Assembly: GCF_008831285.2 (NCBI RefSeq) | Contig: NC_045148.1 | Span: 7,445,001 to 7,509,000 of the forward strand | From: Nymphaea colorata | Taxonomy: Eukaryota; Streptophyta; Magnoliopsida; Nymphaeales; Nymphaeaceae | DNA length: 64,000 bases | Direction of reading: 5' to 3' | Shown: positions 20,048 to 30,655 of the stretch, one piece after another | How positions within the stretch are numbered: position 1 is the stretch's first letter | How the letters are laid out: each line of letters opens with the position of its first letter | Translations under genes and position numbers: made by a program | The notes under the pieces: model-generated | Databases searched by the model: none | What the model saw: only the letters and a program-made list of their open reading frames with translations | Told to the model about the DNA's origin: nothing

Positions 20048-23000
20048 TCAGTTACTAGAGACTGGCAAAATAAGGCGGTCTTGACCCTGAAGTAGCTTTG
20101 CAGATCGAATCATATCCCCTGTTTTAAGTTGTGAAAGTATTTCTCTGCCTGCAGTTACGTACCTGCATAAATAAAACAAAGTTGACATAAAGATTATGGA
20201 AATTTGGTTTGCCCTTCTTCCAGTTGAATAAACCATTCAGCTATATTAATAATACAGTTGTTAAAGGTTGAACAAAGAAAAGCATTACCCAAATACAGAA
20301 AATTGCCCTTCATCAAAGGACAAACCACCAAGGCCAGCCTGTGGAGTATTCCAGAAACAGTGTTACTAAATCATGAACAACAATCAAGAGAAAAAGAACA
20401 TAGTTAGCATGCAAAAGAAGAAACATTCTTTGCAGGCAGCTAGTTGATCTTTAAAAAATCAAATCTAACCGCTGGTAGAGAATTATAAAAAGGACCCTCA
20501 TATGACCTTATCAGAAGTTGGAAAAAAAAAGGAGCTTATGCATGATCATTTGTCAGCAGGTAAATAATGTTTCTGTCCAATGAGCCTACCACATAATTTA
20601 TATTAATTGAGAGGAGAATAGATACTGCAAAAAAAGTGCTATAAATAATGAGCAATTTTTATTCATGATGTTTTTTTTATGCTCTTCTTTCCATCTTCAA
20701 ATCTACCTTTTCATGAACTTCCTTAAATTACCGTCCAAGAATTTTTGTTACAAATTGCTTTAGAAAGTGACACTACCTAGCTATTTCCAAAATTCGCATT
20801 AACAAGAGTTGAAATACTTGTACAAGACAGTAGGAAACAGAAAATACAACATGCCCTTCATTTCATATAAAAATCACCAAAGTTAGTCCGTGCCTTTCCT
20901 GGACATCCTTCATCCAAGTGGCAGGGCATTTGTATACCCAGATAACAAGACATTCAGTCCATATATTTGAGAATGCAGAACAGGAAATGTACTTCCACAT
21001 ATGAAATATGTCATTCAAAAGTGAGTATTTAACTAACAGCCTTTGCTTCAACTTCCATGTTAAAATATGAAAACATAATATGGTACAACTCACGCGTTAT
21101 GCTTACATAAAGCTATAGCAGACATGCATCATGTTATGCTTTCCTCCATCAAAACAAGAGTAATAAGATATCCAGAATTTAGCATCCACAAGGAAATTAA
21201 AAGCGTTATTACAATATCCTTGAAGGATTTTATATAAATTTTGTCATTCTGTGACAGAAAGGCAATATGCTCTTCTATTTGGGAAAGCATGTTGCTGCAG
21301 AGAGCTAAGATGTCAAAGTGCACAAAAGGTTTTCTGAATAAAAGCTTGATAAATGTCAACCAACAACTCACACATAACATAGAGTACAACAAGTATGTCT
21401 ATGGATAAAGCATGATCATTCCAGAAAACAGTCAAATGCAGTCTATAAAGTTTCACTTACACTTCTCCTGTCATAGAGATAAATAAAGAATTGGGATGCT
21501 GATGAGTACTCATCAGAATCTGGACTATGTGCCATTGCAATTGCCCCATAAACAGATAATGGTAGAATTGGCAATTCTCCATCCTGTCCCAAAAATATTT
21601 CTTAGGAATAACACAAGACTTAACAAAACTATTCCAGCTCATATGTTGGTACAGGTAGCAATAGCATCAAAACTAACCTGGACATCCAGCATTGTCCTGT
21701 ACAGTGGTTCAAACTGACCAGATGGCATTATTTCCAAGGGAGCACTAAAACCATAATTAGCACGCTCATTGTCGGATATGACAGCTTGGTTGACAGATTT
21801 CAACTTGATCCCATCATATGCTCCATCTAAGACCTAAAACAAAGTATTGTTTGGTTGTCAGTCAATGACAATAAGAACAATAAAGGGTAGTAGAACATTA
21901 CTGAAAGTTATATCATGATGGGAAAAAGAGGACTAGAGTTCTGGAAGTTACAGTTAAAACATTTTGGGCCAGGCTATGTTCTTGAGACAAGCAAAATCTT
22001 CACTGAAGGACTTAAAATGTCGGAATTTTGCAAATCCCCAAAATTCTTTAAAGTTTAAACATCCTAAAACTGTTTCTAGAAACCTATTTTGCTGAATAAT
22101 TGAACTTGTCACAACATACTCATCACAACTGCATTCATGAGAATTTCTGCCGGATATAAAAGATTTTCAGCCATGTCCACATCATTTTCACGGGATATAA
22201 AAACAAATAGGGAATAAAAAATAAAGGGCACAGAATCAACTGTTAGTCTAAAAACTAACCAAGCTGTGTATAAATCATTGTCACAAAAAACAATTTTTTT
22301 TCTAAAAAAACACATACAATACGCGAAAAATAAGTCAGCCGCATAAAAAAGGCAATTAGATGCCTCTTTTTTAAAAACATGCCAGATAATAAAAACGTGA
22401 AAAAAATGCGTCGTGTTTTTTCATATTTTTTATTAATTTTTATTGTTTATAATTTTTAGGATTTGTTAAATGTTTTAAATTTTTTAACAAATTGCCGAGA
22501 TTTTCCCAAGATATACAACTTTGCATTATACAAGAGAAATTCCTCGCCGTATAATACCCGTACACGATATATATGACAATGATATAAATAAAGTCTGTGA
22601 CGATGCAAAAATAGAGCTACCTTACCAATTTTGCAAAATTTCCAGCAGTCAAAGGAGCTGAATATCCATCAAGAGCAACCTGGATCAATCGAAGCACCAT
22701 GATTTAATTAATAAATTCTATGGTGGAACTTTGCCCGAAAAAAATGTGAATGGGATTTGAAAGCAAGTGGTTATACAAACTCATGCAACAATCAGACTGA
22801 GATGATAAATTTGATAAATCCACAAGAAGAACCATACACAAGAAAAATAACTAAGTGGACAAAAATCAAAATCTCTGGGCCTTTTTGAAGCAAAGAAAAA
22901 TTGAGGTAGAAAAGAAAAAAAATGGGAGAAAAAGGTTAACAGTTCAAGACAATGTAAAATTGGTCTATCCTAGTCCAGAAGCCTGCCAATGATCATCCAA

Positions 23001-24214
23001 CATTTCAGTAAAGTGAAGCTTCAAATAAGCAGCTGATACAAGAAAAGTATTAAGAACTAATCCTCCACCCTACAACCTTTCTTTCCAGCTTTCCAATAGC
23101 CAAAAAGTTGACACCTCTACAAGGAGTCAAACTATGATGTCTCTCAGAGATTGGATGTGTAGAGTGGGAACATCAACTGCAAACTCCATCCAACTATTGC
23201 TATGTCACACAGGTACTCCTCTTAAGAAGGAGTACCCGTGCGGTAGGGGTACGGCCCTGGGTGCGGCAAAGGTGCGGTCAACGCAGCATCGGGTACGGTC
23301 AACGAACCCGAGATCATTTTCGTCCATTTTCGGACTCGGTCAACTTTGACCGAGTCCAATTCTAAACCAATCTTCGAAAACCCTAAACCCCTGCGAGTTA
23401 TATCCTTTGTCTTCTTCTCTCACTGACTGCGCATGGCGAGCGGCGATCTCTCTTTGGGGCGGCAAGTGGACGAACGGCGACAGCAGGTGGCGAACAATGA
23501 TAGTATTTGCTTGCGTTTTATCATTTTTTCATTTTCTGTCAATGTGCTGAGCCTTTCATCATCTCTGGTGCCGGCAGACGGCGCTTTCCATCATCTCCAG
23601 TGCCGGCAGACGTTGCTTTTCCGACAGCTTTCTCTGGTTCTTCAAATCCCATCTTACATTCCCTTTCTTTGTTTTATTTATCTATTGTGTGTCGTATTGA
23701 TTTCGTTTCTACGTTTTTCGTTTCTTTGTTCGTTTTCTCATTACATGTTAGTTTAAAATTTTTAACGATGCATCTTAATTTGGTCTCTCTTCTGAATAAG
23801 TGAATGTTCCATTGACTGTTTTTATTTGTTTTCTGTTTTTGTTTTTTTGGTTTCGGTCGTCAACACTTGGCCAGACAGCCACTCAAGGCTTATGAGTGCT
23901 GCTAAGCCTGTGATAATGCTATTTTTCTGTTCTAACTGTTATGTTTTAATTTTTTAACATTAAAATGATTAAATCAGTATTTTTTGGCTGCAGCCTGTAC
24001 CGACTTTTACTGTTTTACAGTTTGACTTGATTAACATGTTCTGTTTACCTGTTTAGCATTTCCTCTTTAACCATGGCATGACATGTTGCTCCTTCTAATC
24101 TTGATGATGCGACTGAGGAGAATCAAGAAAGCTGATATATTTGTATGTTAATTACTTCCATACTGTGTTTTAGATCTTGATTTATGAATATGTTATTCTG
24201 TTTGTAATTTTTTG

Positions 24215-24253
<39 letters not shown>

Positions 24254-25327
24254 CGCATGTGTGTACGGCCATACCCCCGCACCCAAATTTTTTGAAAATG
24301 GTCCGTACCCGTACCTATGTGACATATTGGATTGTTATGAGTATGAGGCCTTATTTTTGTCATGAAAATTACAGGAAAATCCCGGGAATTTTCAAATAAA
24401 AATGAAAAAACTTGAATATTATATATATATCTTAAAAAAATTTTCCTTTGTTTTTTTGGTTTTTTCCTCCCTTCTTTCCTCTCTTACTTTTTTTCTTTTT
24501 TCCCTTTCTTTCTTACCTTCTATCTTTCTTTTTCTCCTTCTTCGTTCCTTTCATTCATTCCTTCCTTTCTTCCTTCCAACTCTTTTCATCTTTTCACCTT
24601 TTCTTTTCTTAATTTCCTTCCACCTATCTTCTTTTGTTTTCTTCTTTTCTTCCTTCCATTTCTTCCTTTCCTCTTATATTATAAACAAAGGATCATTTTT
24701 TACTAAGAAAAATATCCTAAATTGCTTCAGCAATATTTTGAAAAATATTGAGATATTTTTGCAACAATAGCAGTTCCCTCCTTTTCAGCGATAATCACAT
24801 CAAAATATTGCTGATGTTTGTGACTATATTTTTTACACACTTACTGCTATATTTGTAAAAGCACCCATACCAAATTGCATGAAGTGGTTGGACTCCTAGT
24901 TAAGCACATGTAAGAGTCGGATGAGAGGATTTCATTTACAACCAAAAATGCAGTTTATATTGAGATATTTTTGCAACAATAGCAGTTCCCTCCTTTTCAG
25001 CGATAATCACATCAAAATATTGCTGATGTTTGTGACTATATTTTTTACACACTTACTGCTATATTTGTAAAAGCACCCATACCAAATTGCATGAAGTGGT
25101 TGGACTCCTAGTTAAGCACATGTAAGAGTCGGATGAGAGGATTTCATTTACAACCAAAAATGCAGTTTATTTGTTTGTGGTTAAAGGAGAAGACTCATTT
25201 CCATCTTAACACTAGACTATGAACATCATTAGCCTTTGAACTTTCAAGTATTTCCAAATTTTGTGATACTGTATTTCCTTACAGACCTTACCTATCTGCA
25301 AGCGTTCCCCCCCCACCCCCCCCCCCC

Positions 25328-25358
<31 letters not shown>

Positions 25359-25976
25359 CAGATGCAAACAAAGTTGACAGCATAAACGTATATTGAAACC
25401 CAAACATATAGAATGTCTGAATCTACTGTAGAATAGGTTTGCGGACGCAGCAAGGGCTTCACACCAGAATCCTAGGTTTGAAAATCTAAGGATCTGAGAT
25501 CAGACCTAATATCCAAAACCAACAATCACATTTTCTCATGTTATATTGTGAAGAAGGCCCTACATAAAACTGGCGAAGAGAGGAGAGGAGAGGAGGAGCT
25601 GTCTCATATTTTATTTTCATGGGCCTCAAAATCTGAGGATTTTGAGACCAAATCAGAGTCGATATAACAGAAAGACCCCCTAACTTTACCTGAATGGTTG
25701 CAACACCTTTTTGTTCCCCACCGGCAGCAGTAGAAAATTTTGAATCATCACCTTTCTCAAGAATGAATTCAACCATCCCTCTTCCTGTAAGCCTGCCAAA
25801 AAAAAAAAAAGAAGAAAATTCCTAGTAGTGCCAAATTATATCCAAGTGCATTCATTAGAAATATTCTACAATGTCAAAGATTTCACAGAATCTCATTCCA
25901 TAAGTCCGTGCTTGCAGCTGCAAGCTCTTAAAGAATTTCATAATCACTAGTTGGAATTATTATTGTGGCTCAAATT

Positions 25977-26007
<31 letters not shown>

Positions 26008-29000
26008 GGAAAAGGCTTAATTACCCAATATAATATTCTTTTGGAGCTCATAACGAACAACAGGGAGCAGTATGCACATTGCCAAAATCAACTAGGAAGA
26101 TACAAGTAGAGAAAGAAACTGATCATTACTGAAGTGAAGTATATTATTATGAAGATGATCAAATACAAAAAAGAAAATACCTTGGATAATTTAGATACTG
26201 GTCAGGTAATAAAAATGATAATCCTGGAGCCTGTCCACGAAATTTGGTAAGCATTCAGGACCTTCAGACATATGTGAAAAAGAATCAATAGAATATCTGC
26301 GACTACGGTGGATTTTGTGTCTTAATTCTTAAATGAAATGATCGTTATTCCTTCAAGGAATGGCCAAAACCAAAATGTTTATGGTTATCAAGATAAGGAC
26401 ACCATGATGGTATTTGTAACTTACATCCTAGTATATATCCAATCTTTTGCAGTTGATGTGCTACAGTAATGCACTGCAAATGATTCATATTTTTTCTGTA
26501 TATAAAGGGAACACAATCGTTTTGGAGCAGTAATTACATTTTTTATCCTAATATATTTAGTCTAAGTGAGAATTCTCTGCTTTTATTGTTTCTTCCTACA
26601 CTTCTCTTTTGGCATGGTAAATGATGCTAGGTCAATCCAATTGAACTAAACACAGTAGGAATGCATTTATGAAAAATCAAACAATGTTTCAGGGATGTCA
26701 TGGGTGAATGAGACATGGATGTGTATAACATGAACCCATACACTCAGGGGCGGAGCCAAGGGGGGGCAAGCATGGGCCTTGGCCCCACCTCAAAATTTCT
26801 TTTTTTAAAATTTAAATGTAAATTTTAGAAAATTTTAGTTGTCCTATATAAAAATTATGAAAAATAATATTTCGGGATGTGCCAAAATTTAGAAAATTTA
26901 ATTCGGCCCCCCTCATGAAATTTTTTTGGCTCCACTCCTGCATACACTGAGAATGTGGTGGTGATAAAGGATCAAAGTACTTTTGCTTGGAATAATATTT
27001 ATTGCATGGACATTAAAATTAAATGAGATGTCAATTGAGATAGTAGGTAAACAATTTTCGTTATAGATTATGCATGCATAACTGTCTGGACAAAACATAA
27101 GAGTGCAACTCTACTGGAAGCTTCAAAGCACTAGGTTAAAAATCTCATGAACTGATTGAAAGCTAACATTTCAGCTCTGCCAATTTTGTCTTTAACAGAT
27201 ATTCAATAGATTGCCACTGGATAATTGATATTAGATAGTCATACTTACTTGAAGCAACTCCAGTTCCGCAACCATATCCAGAGATGATGACAGGTTTACA
27301 GATATTTTATCTGGATCATTCTCTTTAATAGATTGAATTAGGTCTTGTAGTCCACCCTAGAACACAAACCATGTAGTTAAGCTTATTAAGCATTTCCAAT
27401 AACCAACCAAAGTTGTTTACTAAGTTGTACGCAGATCAGAAACAGAAAAGAACCACAAAAATCATATCCTAACAAAAGGTTTTGTTCAATTTTTTCAAAA
27501 TTAGCATAATATCAGTTACATGAATTGCATGTCAATGGGAGCCCTTGGAAATATCCCCTAATGTACTTGTGACACCCCAAGTCTGTAGAATAAGACATGA
27601 AAACAGTCCTACGTTGGACATTTTAAAATAACTTGGGGTTTATATACTTGTGTGTCATACTGTCAGGCTGTTTGCAATCCCGATTCATAACCTTTTTGAG
27701 TGCAAACTGAAGATAGTTACATGGTTGAGATCCATCTTATCAGAGATCATGGCAATTGGTATCAGACCCAAATTCAATACTCGGACTTGCAGTCCAACTT
27801 GCACTTCCTCTAGGAAAGTGGATTGCAACACTCCAAGTGTGCAAAATAGCACTTGAAATAAACCTAAACTGAAGATTTTGAGAAATCTTCAGGGTTTATA
27901 TACTTGTGTTTATAATACCACTTTTACTGCTTTCTAGCCCTTCCACCATAGCTAGCACTTGATTGAAATTTTTTGCCTTCTAGGAACTATAAGAACAAAA
28001 ACAACAACTACTATATAATACAATCAGATATCTGAAGCTAGACATTTCAAAATAACATGACCTGATTTGTATTTTTGAACTATCTACCTTCCCATCCATC
28101 AATGAAGCATACACAGCTAATCCTCTTTCTTTCTGATCTGCTGGCAAGCTGTTTAAGATAGATTCCTTCTCATTAGACGCGGCCTGAAAAAGATCATAAA
28201 AACAAAAGCCAAACCTTCATACGTGACTCTTACGCAATAAAACTCTTGTACATACTTAAATTATGAAAGGTTCACTCGTTGCCTTATTAGAACCCATAAT
28301 AGTAGGAAAAAGAACAACACCTTCAAAGCCTTTTTCACATCTCCTTCCATTGTACCATAAGGTTTTCTTTGTGGGATCCTTAACAGGTATGAGATATTCT
28401 CCAGTGGTTCCTGACAACAATAACAAATTTGCAATTTAACATAAATGTGGAAAAGTTGGATCTCCTAATATAGCTAGTAAAAAAAGAAAAGAGAAAAATG
28501 TCAAAGACTGATATACCTGAATGGATTTCATAGCTGAATTTGCTGGAATGGCCTTCCTCAGGGCCAGTTCTGCAGTCCTCGGTACTTTGGTGTCAGGTGA
28601 ATATAATACTGCGTCTGCATTAGGTATGAGCGATGCTCCTGAGCTACCCAAGGGCAATGGAGATAAAATTTGTACAACAATAGCAGCCACAGAAACAGCT
28701 TTCTGCAGCTGCTTTGTAACATGAAGAAACAATGAACTTGTAGGTATTGATGAAGAAACCTGCATGTCTGCAACAGCCTAGAATACAAAGATACAACAGA
28801 AACCACATTAAAGCGGCAGTGTGATTAAAACTGACCATAGCTTTTGCAAACTTAAGTAACTTCAGTGTTTCCAAATGCACATTAGCTGCATTTCTTTAAA
28901 ATGTTCGAGGCAACATTCTAACAAAGCATAGAAAAGCATAAGATATATTTAATATTTTAATTAATTAGAAGACTGAAAGCTTCGAACAATGCAAGCTCCT

Positions 29001-29980
29001 TCATACCATTAACTGCCACCCATTACAGGAAAAAGAAAGAAGTCACATACTACTGTCAAGGACTTAAAAGAATGATCTTCTGAATTCAATGTACACTGAA
29101 CGAAATAATGCACATATTCCAATTACTGCTTAAAAGTTACAAACGACAGGCACCACTTAATGAAGAAAGAGAATGCTCCGTAAATTGCAGCTGAACAGCT
29201 TCCCGATCCTATTCTGGAAAGAACGCACATGCACACATGCTGGGCGGGTTCTTTCCTGTTTGCAGATAAAAGAGTTCAGCAAACCCAAAGCAATGTTGGC
29301 TAGTATAGATAAATACAAATACCAGGAAAGTTATCCTGTTATTCGGTATGTTAATAACGGGTTTGTGGCCCCTTTTGCTCTTTCTTTTGTAAATCAACCC
29401 AGACAGACCTAAAATGTGATCCACATGCCCATAAAGTGTTTGCACTCCGATCTGCCAGACTGCAATAACAATATCCATAAGGACAATGACTCTACTTCCC
29501 CTCATTCTCTCAATGTGTGAACTTCACAGATAAGCAAAGGAAAAGACAAAGAGAAAGTCACAAACTGAACAAAATATGGACAGATAATTCCATGAACGTG
29601 TCCTGAGAGGCAACGGAAATACATCAATGCGCGCGCAAGTACTCAAGATCAACCGCAAAAGGGAAAGAGATCGATGACGCCAACAGTAAACAAAAGCTGA
29701 ATCATGTAGCTGCAAAATGGAGCCAGGAACAGAAGAACAAATTCCAAATTCGAGCTCCGTCGTTTCCGAGTTCGAAGTTTATCCAAATAGATGAGGATAA
29801 ATGCAACGGTGAGAGAGTTCCACTGACGTTGGAGGAAGGGGCTCGAGAAGAAACGCACGGGAACCGGAGGTAGACGCGATCAGGTAGGCATTGTCGGCGG
29901 CATCCGCGGACACAGGAAGAAGAAGAAGGAACAGCCGAAATTCGGTTCGCGGAGGGAATTGAGAGTAGCGTCGACGCCAT
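20048..29980 (-). CDS. CYP37: thylakoid-lumen cyclophilin-type peptidyl-prolyl isomerase CYP37
   Basis: Twelve exons join in phase to about 452 residues: 29828-29980, 28517-28777, 28321-28410, 28088-28183, 27249-27356, 26181-26230, 25690-25792, 22626-22679, 21678-21833, 21461-21583, 20289-20338, 20048-20162. Exon 1 encodes a Ser/Arg-rich chloroplast transit peptide. Exon 2 has a hydrophobic thylakoid-transfer segment ending NADA (about 104-107), a likely lumenal cleavage site, then the TKVPRTAELALRKAIPAN block typical of TLP40/CYP37 proteins. A divergent cyclophilin domain fills the C-terminal half (APLTAGNFAKL, MPSGQFEPLYRT, SQFFIYLYDRR, GQFSVFGYV). The C-terminal wording fits CYP37 better than CYP38. 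Family members are lumenal immunophilin-like proteins tied to photosynthetic protein assembly or regulation. Intron 7 (3.0 kb), intron 5 and intron 4 carry transposons. The exon 1 donor (AAC|GTCAGT) is the least certain junction. Confidence 0.92.
23203..24324. mobile_element. GTAC-rich terminal-inverted-repeat element, copy 1 (CYP37 intron 7)
   Basis: The ends TGTCACACAGGTAC and GTACCTATGTGACA are inverted repeats, and both subterminal ~90-bp regions are dense in GGTACGG/GTACGGCC words. Left interior words (CGGTCAACGCAGCA, GACTCGGTCAACTTTGACCGAG) and right interior words (GCACCCAAATTTTTTGAAAATGGTCCG) recur in copy 2 at 35982-36583 in inverse orientation. The middle carries extra gene-like sequence: CTAAACCCCTGCG, then an ATG at 23433 opening a short frame (MASGDLSLGRQVDERRQ). 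Superfamily unresolved; only TA flanks both ends clearly. Confidence 0.65.
24215..24253. repeat. compound (AT)n(GT)n microsatellite
   Basis: About 8 AT units followed by about 11 GT units, inside TIR element copy 1. Confidence 0.85.
24749..25172. repeat. 212-bp tandem duplication in CYP37 intron 7
   Basis: A unit starting TGAGATATTTTTGCAACAAT at 24749 is repeated at 24961. I found no mismatch by eye over the whole unit, so the duplication is recent or an assembly artefact. No coding content. Confidence 0.85.
25307..25352. repeat. poly(C)-poly(A) homopolymer junction
   Basis: A run of about 20 C (one interrupting A) followed directly by about 25 A within CYP37 intron 7. Tract length is error-prone in sequencing. 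Confidence 0.85.
25980..26006. repeat. (AT)n microsatellite
   Basis: About 13 AT units in CYP37 intron 6. Confidence 0.85.
26745..26940. mobile_element. hAT-type MITE with perfect 8-bp TSD (CYP37 intron 5)
   Basis: Ends CAGGGGCGGAGCCAA and TTGGCTCCACTCCTG form an imperfect 15-bp terminal inverted repeat. CATACACT lies on both sides (26737-26744 and 26941-26948), a perfect 8-bp target duplication as made by hAT transposases. The 196-bp interior is AT-rich and non-coding. It is the best-preserved member of the family also found at 13399, 14403 and 14623. Confidence 0.85.
27568..27980 (+). mobile_element. diverged TRIM-like mini-retrotransposon (CYP37 intron 4)
   Basis: Two related LTR-like segments, from 27568 (TGTGACACCCCAAGTCTG) and about 27823 (TTGCAACACTCCAAGTGTG), share the word GGTTTATATACTTGTGT at equal offset. 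Just after the first is TGGTATCAGACCC (27757), matching the initiator-Met tRNA primer-binding site nearly perfectly. A purine-rich AGGAAAGTGGA precedes the second. There is no coding region. The right end is approximate and no TSD is assigned. Confidence 0.5.
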
Positions 29981-30553
29981 GACCGCTGGCGCTTCCCTCC
30001 CTTCTGCGATCGGTGGATAAGCCCGCGAACCGCAACGTCTCATTCTTCCACGATCGTTATATGCTTATTCTACCCCTGATTCTAAAGTTTTATTACAGGA
30101 CCTACACACTCGGATACCCCCAGAGGTGGGGGTAAAATTGTAATAAGGGACGCCTGGACACAGTTTTTAAACGGCCTCTCTTCGGGTCTGAACCTTGAGG
30201 GCACGCACAATCAGAGTTCGCTCAAAGATGTAGCTTGAGGTAATTTTGTTAAAATTTTGCGCATTCGATGAAATTAATTGGGAAATGGAGGACTTCAAGA
30301 AAAAAGTTTGCAGCACTTCAGAGTTCAGAGGTTACAGCTTCATCGTGTCAAACACATAGAGGGAGCTTGATTTAAGGATCGTAAGGAGTGACACCCGAAA
30401 CATGAATCGTCGACTGACTTAGACTGCCTCTCGGCCAGGGAAGCTCTCTCCATCTGATCACAGGGAGATGGGGACGATCTTCCCGCCCCAAGGGTTGCAT
30501 TCCACTTCCCTTCTCCCGATCTGACTTCCCCGTCCGATCCCTGAACTCCCGCC
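29981..30553. promoter_or_regulatory. head-to-head intergenic region of CYP37 and TRS130
   Basis: Only 573 bp separate the two start codons, so both promoters and both 5' UTRs share this space. It is less AT-rich than the distal spacers. No clear TATA box was found in either direction. A bidirectional promoter is an inference from geometry alone. Confidence 0.55.
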
Positions 30554-30618
30554 ATGGCCAATTTCCTCGCCCAATTCCAAACCATCAAGAGCTCCTGCGA
30601 TCGCCTCGTTGTTGCAAG

Positions 30619-30655
<37 letters not shown>

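Noticed and set aside
24402-24770. 122-codon Phe/Ser/Leu-rich frame
   Set aside because: Translation of a TTTC/TTCC-rich low-complexity tract in CYP37 intron 7; no coding signal.
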